Shown here: positions 1 through 4,844 of the stretch, piece by piece
Layout: every line of letters starts with the position of its first letter
How positions within the stretch are numbered: position 1 is the stretch's first letter
DNA from: Acidimicrobiales bacterium
GTDB taxonomy: Bacteria; Actinomycetota; Acidimicrobiia; Acidimicrobiales; Palsa-688
NCBI GenBank assembly: GCA_030039575.1
Contig: JASHVH010000131.1
Coordinates: 1 to 5,362, forward strand
Length of the DNA stretch: 5,362 bases
Reading direction: 5' to 3'
The notes under the pieces: generated by a model
The model's input: the letters and a program-made list of their open reading frames with translations, nothing else
Databases searched by the model: none
What the model was told of the DNA's origin: nothing
Made by a program: the position numbers and the translations under genes

Positions 1-249
1 TTGATGTCGTCCATCTTCATGAACGTTTTCGTGCTCCCTTGGGGCCTCGCGGGGAGCACGCACAGCCTCGGCGGGGCATTGTTGGCCATCCCGGTGCTCC
101 TTGGCAAATTGTCCATTTGTGGCTTCGTCATCGTACTGATCGACACCTCTTTCGCCAAACTGCGGTTTTTTCGGATCGCCGAGTTCGCCGGGGCCGCTTT
201 TTTGGTCGCCCTGATCGGCGTGGTCAGCTCGTACGTGGTGAGCGTCTAG
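1..249 (+). CDS. hyfC: HyfC/HycD-like (NuoH-family) membrane subunit, C-terminal fragment (5' partial)
   Basis: This is the last 82 residues of a membrane subunit of the NuoH / respiratory-chain NADH dehydrogenase subunit 1 family, in its hydrogenase-4 (HyfC/HycD) branch. That family anchors the peripheral arm and forms the junction with the ion-translocating arm. The frame is open from base 1 and stops at TAG 247-249. The family is about 300 residues long, so roughly 220-230 residues lie upstream of the window; the TTG/ATG codons at bases 1-6 are internal, not starts. Two hydrophobic helices are visible, at about residues 26-49 and 58-81 of the fragment. Between them is the family signature FAKLRFFRIAEFAG (compare 'AKxRxFRxPE' near the C-terminus of HycD/HyfC proteins). 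The next gene starts one base after the stop. The assignment is firm at family level; the hydrogenase-type name does not imply hydrogenase activity, given the large subunit in this operon. Confidence 0.88.
   Translation: MMSSIFMNVFVLPWGLAGSTHSLGGALLAIPVLLGKLSICGFVIVLIDTSFAKLRFFRIAEFAGAAFLVALIGVVSSYVVSV
237..242 (+). promoter_or_regulatory. Ribosome binding site for the HyfE-like gene
   Basis: GGTGAG lies inside the end of the HyfC-like gene with an 8-base spacer to the GTG at 251. It supports that GTG over the in-frame GTG codons at 278 and 290. Confidence 0.5.
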
Positions 250-250
250 C

Positions 251-964
251 GTGGCGGGCCTTCCGCTGGCGGCGGCCGTGGCCGCGAGTGTGGAAAAGCT
301 TTCAGCCACGTCGCTCGCCGGCACTCTGGTCACCCTGAGCTCGGTCCTGATGCTGTTAGCGGCGTTTGCCTGCCTTGGTTCCAAGCTCTTCAGCCGGTAC
401 GTCGTCTATTACGCCTTTCAGTCTGTGGTGCTCGCGTTTGCGTGTGGCGTGGTCGCTTTCCATTTTCACAGCGCCGATTTGTGGGCGCTGGCCTTTATCA
501 CCCTGGCCGTCAAGGGGATCGCCATCCCCTTAGCCACGGGAGGGCTATTGCTCGAACGCCTCGAGCTGAGGCGCGACGTCGCCCTATCGACCGGGCTGTC
601 GACATCGCTCATCATCGGCGCCCTGCTGACGGGCTTCGCCTTCCTGGTCATCCCTCTGCAGGACTTGCCTCATGGGGTCGTGGCTACCTCCGCCGTTGCC
701 CTTTCGACCGCCCTGGTGCTGCTGGGGGGACTTTGCATGGTGGTGCGCCGCCACATCGTGGCCCAACTCATCGGCTGGCTCATCACCGAAAACGGCGTCT
801 TCCTGGGCGCCATCGCGCTGGTGGCGACGTTCCCGTTCATCGTCGAGGCCGGCATTTTCCTCGACCTCGTGGCCGCGGTCCTGATCATGATCGTGTTCGT
901 GTCGGGCATTACCCGTCGCTTGGCCGAGGCCACGGCGTCCGAGTTGCGGGAGCTGCGTGGGTGA
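251..964 (+). CDS. hyfE: HyfE/HycP-like membrane subunit (hydrogenase-4 component E family)
   Basis: A 237-residue integral membrane protein with about seven hydrophobic helices (approximately residues 24-43, 51-70, 77-97, 115-136, 140-162, 166-193 and 197-218). E. coli HyfE has 216 residues, so the length is normal apart from a longer N-terminus. Family landmarks are FQS (56-58), the K88/P93 pair in LAVKGIAIPLA, ENG (180-182) and VEAGIFLD (198-205). The C-terminal part is usually compared with NuoK, and Glu180 and Glu199 sit where NuoK has its membrane glutamates, with a shorter loop between them. The expected role is linking the HyfC-like subunit to the antiporter-like subunits in ion translocation. 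The GTG start at 251 is chosen because it lies one base after the previous stop and has GGTGAG eight bases upstream; GTG 278 or 290 would remove a poorly conserved N-terminus and remain possible. Confidence 0.88.
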   Translation: MAGLPLAAAVAASVEKLSATSLAGTLVTLSSVLMLLAAFACLGSKLFSRYVVYYAFQSVVLAFACGVVAFHFHSADLWALAFITLAVKGIAIPLATGGLLLERLELRRDVALSTGLSTSLIIGALLTGFAFLVIPLQDLPHGVVATSAVALSTALVLLGGLCMVVRRHIVAQLIGWLITENGVFLGAIALVATFPFIVEAGIFLDLVAAVLIMIVFVSGITRRLAEATASELRELRG

Positions 965-969
965 GCGGC

Positions 970-974
970 AAGGT
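970..974 (+). promoter_or_regulatory. Ribosome binding site deciding the HyfF-like start
   Basis: AAGGT with a 9-base spacer to ATG 984 favours that start. The upstream in-frame GTG at 957 has only GGGAG with a 4-base spacer (948-952). Confidence 0.45.
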
Positions 975-983
975 CGCCGGCCC

Positions 984-2474
984 ATGACGGCCCTGGTCTT
1001 GATCGTCGTCGTCCTTCCCCTGCTCGGCGGCTTGGCCGTCGTCGCCCGGGCTTCGAGTTGGCTCACGGGGGCGGCAATGGTGGCCGGAGGCGCGGGAGCT
1101 TTTGCCGGTGCGGTCGTCCTTGCCGTACGGGTGACCCGTTCGGGCGCCTTCCACGCCTGGAGCGGCTTCATATACGTGGACTCTCTCAGCGCATTTTTCG
1201 CAGTCGTGGTCTCGCTGGTGGTTGTCCTGGCCAGTTTGGGCTCCGCCGCTTACGTGTCGGTAGAGCAGGAACGAGGAAACTTCAGCCAATTCCAGGTCCG
1301 GCTCTATTTCGTGTCCTTTTCGGTGTTCGCTTCGGCCATGCTGGCCGTTTTCCTGACGGGCAACCTCGGCTTGCTGTGGATCCTTATAGAGGCGAGCACG
1401 CTGGCCAGCGTCGTGCTGGTGGGCCTCGAGGCCAGGACCAGGTCGCTCGAAGCGGCCTGGAAGTACGTGATAATCAGCTCGTTCGGAGTGACCATCGCGC
1501 TGGTGGCCACCCTTTTCCTTTTCTATTCCGCCAGCGCCCTCCACCTCGGTCCCGACCAGCGCCTCACCTGGGCTTATCTCTTCGCCCACGGTCATTCCTT
1601 GGCTCCGGCCAGCATGCGGCTGGCGTTCCTCCTGGCCGTCGTTGGCTATGGGACCAAGGTGGGGCTCGTGCCCATGCACACCTGGTTGCCCGACGCCCAC
1701 TCCGAAGCACCAAGCCCGGTCAGCGCCATGTTGTCTGCGGGCCTGCTCAACACCGGTATGTACGCCATCATCCGCTACCGGGCCATTGCCAGCGCCGTCC
1801 TCGGGACGGCGTACCCGAGCAGGGTCCTCCTCCTCTTCGGGTTCCTCAGCGTCTTCATAGGCGTGATGTTCTTGGTACTGGGCGGGAACTTCAAACGACT
1901 GTTCGCCTACTCCTCGGTCGAGCACATGGGTGTCATATCAGTGGCGCTCGGCTTCGGCGGTGTGCTCGGCGTATACGGGGCGTTGCTCCAGGTCCTTACC
2001 CACGCTATCGGCAAGGCGGTGCTGTTCCTCTCGTCCGGCCACGTGGTCCTCGGCTACCGCACACGTGAATCGGCAAAAGTACGGGGGATGCTGGGTTCGC
2101 TCCCCCTCGCCGGCGCCGTATTGCTGCTCGCTTCCCTGGCGGTCGCCGGCAGCCCTCCATTCGGGGTTTTCCTGAGCGAGCTGACTATCGTTCGCGCCGG
2201 TTTCGCTGGGTCAGCCGTGGTAGGCCCGGTCCTGGCCGGTTTACTTGTTTTGCTCCTCGTGATCGGGTTTATTTCCCTTTTGGCGACCACAGTGGGGATG
2301 GTCTCAGGAGAAGGCCCGCCGGCTGGGTCGGTGGTGGCCTACCCGAAGCTTTCAGGACGAGTCTTGGCGGCCGTGCCACTCGTTGGGGGACTTGCGGTAC
2401 TGGGCGTCCTAGGGCTGTGGGTACCGGCCGGCCTAAATGAGCTCATCATGCACTCGGTGAGGGTGGTCCTGTGA
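984..2474 (+). CDS. hyfF: HyfF/HycQ-like antiporter-type membrane subunit (proton_antipo_M family)
   Basis: A 496-residue multi-helix membrane protein of the NuoL/M/N (Mrp-antiporter-related) superfamily; E. coli HyfF has 526 residues. It should form a proton or sodium channel in the membrane arm. Numbering from ATG 984, Glu136 is in the conserved 'WILIEAST' helix and Lys160 in 'WKYVIISS'. Lys225 starts the family core TKVGLVPMHTWLPDAHSEAP (225-244), followed by SPVSAMLSAG. FKRLFAYSSVEHMG (303-316) is typical of hydrogenase-4 component F, and Lys344 is in 'HAIGKAVLF'. The Glu/Lys relay used in complex I antiporter subunits therefore looks intact. The stretch encoded between GTG 957 and ATG 984 is charged and unlike the family, while translation from ATG 984 runs straight into the first helix; GTG 957 (8-base overlap with the previous gene) is the alternative. 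The stop overlaps the next start in GTGA. Confidence 0.92.
   Translation: MTALVLIVVVLPLLGGLAVVARASSWLTGAAMVAGGAGAFAGAVVLAVRVTRSGAFHAWSGFIYVDSLSAFFAVVVSLVVVLASLGSAAYVSVEQERGNFSQFQVRLYFVSFSVFASAMLAVFLTGNLGLLWILIEASTLASVVLVGLEARTRSLEAAWKYVIISSFGVTIALVATLFLFYSASALHLGPDQRLTWAYLFAHGHSLAPASMRLAFLLAVVGYGTKVGLVPMHTWLPDAHSEAPSPVSAMLSAGLLNTGMYAIIRYRAIASAVLGTAYPSRVLLLFGFLSVFIGVMFLVLGGNFKRLFAYSSVEHMGVISVALGFGGVLGVYGALLQVLTHAIGKAVLFLSSGHVVLGYRTRESAKVRGMLGSLPLAGAVLLLASLAVAGSPPFGVFLSELTIVRAGFAGSAVVGPVLAGLLVLLLVIGFISLLATTVGMVSGEGPPAGSVVAYPKLSGRVLAAVPLVGGLAVLGVLGLWVPAGLNELIMHSVRVVL
2456..2462 (+). promoter_or_regulatory. Ribosome binding site for the large-subunit-like gene
   Basis: GGTGAGG ends eight bases before GTG 2471. 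It is the best Shine-Dalgarno-like site in the window and supports the GTG start within the GTGA overlap. Confidence 0.55.
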
Positions 2475-3988
2475 GCGAAGCCGGGGCCCGCACGAGCCGT
2501 AGAGGGACCACGCCAGGCCAGGCCGTGCGCGTAATGCGGGCCGGACCGGCCGCAGTCGTGGACGTAGTGCGGGCACTGGCGGGTGTTCCCGGCGCTCGGT
2601 TGGCCGACCTGTTCGGTGCCATCGAAGACGGCGGGCTCCTGCTCCGCATCGTCTACGCCCTCGACCGGGATGGCGAGTACGTCGTGGTCGAGTGGCCATT
2701 GAAGGGCCGCGAATATCCTCCGTTGTCAGACATCGACCCGGCTGCCTTCGTGGAAGAGTGCGAGATTTACGAGCAGTTCGGGGTACGGCCCAGCGGGCCG
2801 AGGCTGCTCAACCGCCTGGTCGTCCCGCCACACGCTGCTCACGATTTCCCCCGCCTCGGCACCCCTCCTCCTCGTGAAGGTCGAGAGCCGCACGCCCCCC
2901 ATTATGTGAGCGGCGAAGCCTTTGAGTTCCCGTTCGGCCCCGTGCGGGGCGTGGCGCTGGAGTCGCTCTATATGGGCTTGGTCACGAGCGGCGAAGAAGT
3001 GATCGACATCTTCTTGTTGCAATGGCACAAGCACAGGGCCATCGAGCGCCGGCTCCAGGGGCTGCCCCTCGAAAAGGCTCTGTTCATCGTTGAACGAGCC
3101 GAGGGCCTGTCGGCCGTCGCCAACGCGTGGGCCTTTTGCCAGGCGGCAGAGACCATCGCCGGCACCACCGTCCCGGAGGCGGCACAGGCGGCGCGCGCCG
3201 TCGCCCTCGAGTTAGAGCGCCTCTACAACCACGCGGCGGCCCTCGCCGCCCTTTGCCAAGCCACCGGGCTCTCGGTTGGCCAGGCCCAGGCGGAGGCCGC
3301 CCTCGAACAGTTCTTGCGGTTAAACCTGGCTTGCTTTGGGCACCGCTACCTCTTCGGCGTCATCACCCTGGGCGGCGTCAGCCGCGGGCCCGACTTACAA
3401 GCGCTTCTCCACCTGTTGCCGCCCGCCCACGACGAGTTGCACCGGGTCACTGCCGCACTGTGGTCGACGAACTCGTTTATGGACCGCCTGGAGGCCTGCG
3501 GTGTCCTGAGCCTCGAACAAGTCGAGCGCCTGGCCCTGGTGGGCCCCGTGGCCAGGGCTTCGGGGCGGGGTTCAGACACCCGCACGGACCATCCTTACGG
3601 GCCCTACGGCGTGATTAGAGCCGCCGACGTCAACGTAGCTGTCGAAGAAAGAGGCGACGTACTGGCCCGCATGAAAGTTATGGCGGCCGAAGCGGAGGAG
3701 TCGAGACGCCTCTTAATGCGACTGGCCGAGGCGGGGGCGGGGGAAGCGGTTACGGAGGTGAGGGGCCAGGCCGGCGCCGCCCTGGGGTGGTGCGAATCGC
3801 CCCGGGGCGAGTCGCTGGCCTGGTTGTCCCTCGATGACGCCGGGCGCATCGAGCGAGCGCGCCTCAGGCCGGGCTCGTTCCGCAACTGGCGCGCCTTCGA
3901 CGACGCCGCCCGCTCGCGCAACGTGTTCACCGATATCCCCATAATCGAAGCCAGTTTTTGGCTTACGGTGGCCGGGTTTGCCCGCTGA
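2471..3988 (+). CDS. hyfG: HyfG/HycE-family NuoC-NuoD fusion lacking all four [NiFe] cysteine ligands (Ehr-type large subunit)
   Basis: A 505-residue soluble subunit; E. coli HycE/HyfG are about 570. Residues about 30-120 are a NuoC (30 kDa) domain, ending in ECEIYEQFGVRPSG (96-109) where the family has 'EREIxDLFGIxFxGHP'. Residues about 155-505 are the NuoD/large-subunit domain. Conserved parts include 'VERAEGLSAVANA' (207-219), 'LELERLYNH' (246-254), GPVARASGRGSDTRTDHPY (358-376) and 'NVFTDIPII' (484-492). The metal site is gone. In L1 (RxCGxC...H) Arg209 and Gly212 remain, but the cysteines are Glu211 and Ser214 and the His is Asn218. In L2 the DPCxxC region is a cysteine-free ending, ASFWLTVAGFAR, with no tail for a maturation protease. 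Inference: it cannot bind Ni-Fe(CN)2CO and instead supports an unknown reaction at the N2-facing cavity. The GTG start overlaps the previous stop in GTGA. The stop shares one base with the next ATG. The reading frame is intact, so this is not a pseudogene. Confidence 0.93.
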   Translation: MSEAGARTSRRGTTPGQAVRVMRAGPAAVVDVVRALAGVPGARLADLFGAIEDGGLLLRIVYALDRDGEYVVVEWPLKGREYPPLSDIDPAAFVEECEIYEQFGVRPSGPRLLNRLVVPPHAAHDFPRLGTPPPREGREPHAPHYVSGEAFEFPFGPVRGVALESLYMGLVTSGEEVIDIFLLQWHKHRAIERRLQGLPLEKALFIVERAEGLSAVANAWAFCQAAETIAGTTVPEAAQAARAVALELERLYNHAAALAALCQATGLSVGQAQAEAALEQFLRLNLACFGHRYLFGVITLGGVSRGPDLQALLHLLPPAHDELHRVTAALWSTNSFMDRLEACGVLSLEQVERLALVGPVARASGRGSDTRTDHPYGPYGVIRAADVNVAVEERGDVLARMKVMAAEAEESRRLLMRLAEAGAGEAVTEVRGQAGAALGWCESPRGESLAWLSLDDAGRIERARLRPGSFRNWRAFDDAARSRNVFTDIPIIEASFWLTVAGFAR

Positions 3989-4326
3989 TGGCTTTCTGGT
4001 TCCTGCGCGGGCTCCGAAAAGGCGTTGTGACGACGCGTTACCCGGTCGAAGTCGACCCATGGGCCGTGCTGTTGCCTACGCCGCCGGTGTTCGACCCGCG
4101 AAGGCTTACCGGTTCGCTGGCGGAACGGCTTGTCGCCACCTGCCCCAGCAACGCTCTCGTCCGGGAGGGCGGCTACTTGGTGCTCGACCTCGGTGCCTGC
4201 AGCGCCTGCGGCCGGTGCCTCGTGGTCGCGGGTGCGGCGGCCAGACCGAGCGGGGTCTTCGAGCTCGCCGCCACCAGCCGTCAGCAGTTGGTGAAGCGGA
4301 TCCCGATCGATAGGCCCGACGAGTGA
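3988..4326 (+). CDS. HyfH/HycF-like ferredoxin subunit reduced to a single [4Fe-4S] site
   Basis: A 112-residue iron-sulfur protein resembling the N-terminal two-thirds of HycF/HyfH and NuoI (E. coli HycF is about 180 residues). The start FWFLRGLRKGVVTTRYP matches the family's 'LKTIxRxGxxTxxYP' opening, and the end has the family's 'FELxxxxxxxLxxR' pattern (FELAATSRQQLVKR). The protein has exactly four cysteines: Cys52 in TCPSNAL, and Cys71, Cys74 and Cys77 in CSACGRC. Where the first CxxCxxC is expected the sequence is RRLTGSLAERL, and the last Cys-Pro of motif two is replaced in LVVAGAAA. Family knowledge says the Cys-Pro cysteine of motif one and the three cysteines of motif two ligate the same cluster, so one complete cluster survives. 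ATG 3988 is chosen because it overlaps the upstream TGA (TGATG) and begins at the family's N-terminus; TTG 3958 would overlap by 31 bases. Its likely role is feeding electrons to the small subunit encoded next. Confidence 0.82.
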   Translation: MAFWFLRGLRKGVVTTRYPVEVDPWAVLLPTPPVFDPRRLTGSLAERLVATCPSNALVREGGYLVLDLGACSACGRCLVVAGAAARPSGVFELAATSRQQLVKRIPIDRPDE

Positions 4327-4844
4327 GCGACGCCAGCCTGGCTGTGGGCTCCGGGCCGGCCACGGACGACGTCGGTTCGGTAGCCGAACGGTTGGGTGCG
4401 GCCCGGGCCCTTTTCGGGCGCAGCCTTCATATTCGCACGGTCGATACCGGGTCGTGCGCCGTATGCGAGTCGGAGATCCGCCTTTTGCTGGCTCCCCATT
4501 ACGACCTGCAGCGGCTCGGTTTCTTTTTCACTCCTTCTCCCCGGCACGCGGATCTGCTGCTAGTTACCGGCCCAGCCGTTCGGGCCATGGACGTGGCGCT
4601 GGCTAAGACCTACACCGCCATGCCTCAGCCGAAGGTTGTAGTGGCCGTCGGGGCCTGCCCCCTCGGGGGCATTTACGCCGAGGACGAGGTGGTCCACGGG
4701 AGACTGGAAAACGTCCTACCGGTCGACGTTTCCATCCCCGGGTGCCCGCCCAGTCCCCTCGCTCTCCTGCAAGGGCTCCTCGTCGCCGTAGGGCGGCTGA
4801 CCGAAAAGGTGGGCCGGCTCGGTTTCGCGGCGGACCTCACGTGA
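4323..4844 (+). CDS. hyfI: HyfI/HycG/NuoB-like small subunit with intact N2-type [4Fe-4S] site
   Basis: A 173-residue protein of the NADH:ubiquinone oxidoreductase 20 kDa / group 4 hydrogenase small-subunit family. It contains exactly four cysteines, all at cluster positions: Cys45 and Cys48 in DTGSCAVCESEI, Cys112 in VGACPLGG and Cys141 in IPGCPPSP. The CxxC spacing is the hydrogenase form rather than the adjacent Cys-Cys of NuoB. The hydrophobic LLLVTGP (78-84) before the third cysteine is standard for the family. It should carry the last cluster of the electron wire, facing the large subunit's active-site cavity. The N-terminal ~30 residues are acidic and low in conservation, so a later start is possible. 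GTG 4323 is preferred because it forms a GTGA overlap with the ferredoxin stop; the ribosome site is weak (TAGG at 4311-4314). The next gene also starts in a GTGA overlap. Confidence 0.9.
   Translation: MSDASLAVGSGPATDDVGSVAERLGAARALFGRSLHIRTVDTGSCAVCESEIRLLLAPHYDLQRLGFFFTPSPRHADLLLVTGPAVRAMDVALAKTYTAMPQPKVVVAVGACPLGGIYAEDEVVHGRLENVLPVDVSIPGCPPSPLALLQGLLVAVGRLTEKVGRLGFAADLT

Noticed and set aside
30..60. 9-base perfect inverted repeat (CGTGCTCCC/GGGAGCACG, 13-base loop), possible operator or hairpin
   Set aside because: It is inside the HyfC-like coding region, with no gene start nearby and no second copy seen. It is probably chance in GC-rich sequence.
512..531. Perfect 8-base inverted repeat with a CGCC loop (AAGGGGAT/ATCCCCTT), terminator-like
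   Set aside because: It lies inside the HyfE-like gene, in codons for the conserved KGIAIPLA segment, and no T-run follows. Coding constraint explains it.
957..983. GTG 957 as the HyfF-like start
   Set aside because: It would add nine charged residues (MGERQGRRP) not expected in the family, and its ribosome-site spacing is short. ATG 984 has AAGGT at a good distance and begins at the first helix. It is not fully excluded.
909..1925. 338-codon open frame on the minus strand opposite the HyfF-like gene
   Set aside because: Its product is low-complexity and rich in charged residues and Gly/His, as expected from the antisense of a GC-rich membrane protein gene. The plus-strand frame is a clear conserved family. 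The other long minus-strand and off-frame reading frames in the window are shadows for the same reason.
2471..3988. Annotating the large subunit as a functional [NiFe] hydrogenase or as complex I NuoCD
   Set aside because: Both cysteine pairs needed for Ni are absent. The neighbours are HyfE, HyfF and HyfB types with a hydrogenase-type CxxC small subunit, not the Nuo set.
3988..4326. Ferredoxin as a decaying pseudogene because half its cysteines are missing
   Set aside because: The frame is intact and tightly coupled to both neighbours, and the four remaining cysteines make exactly one complete cluster set. That favours functional reduction.
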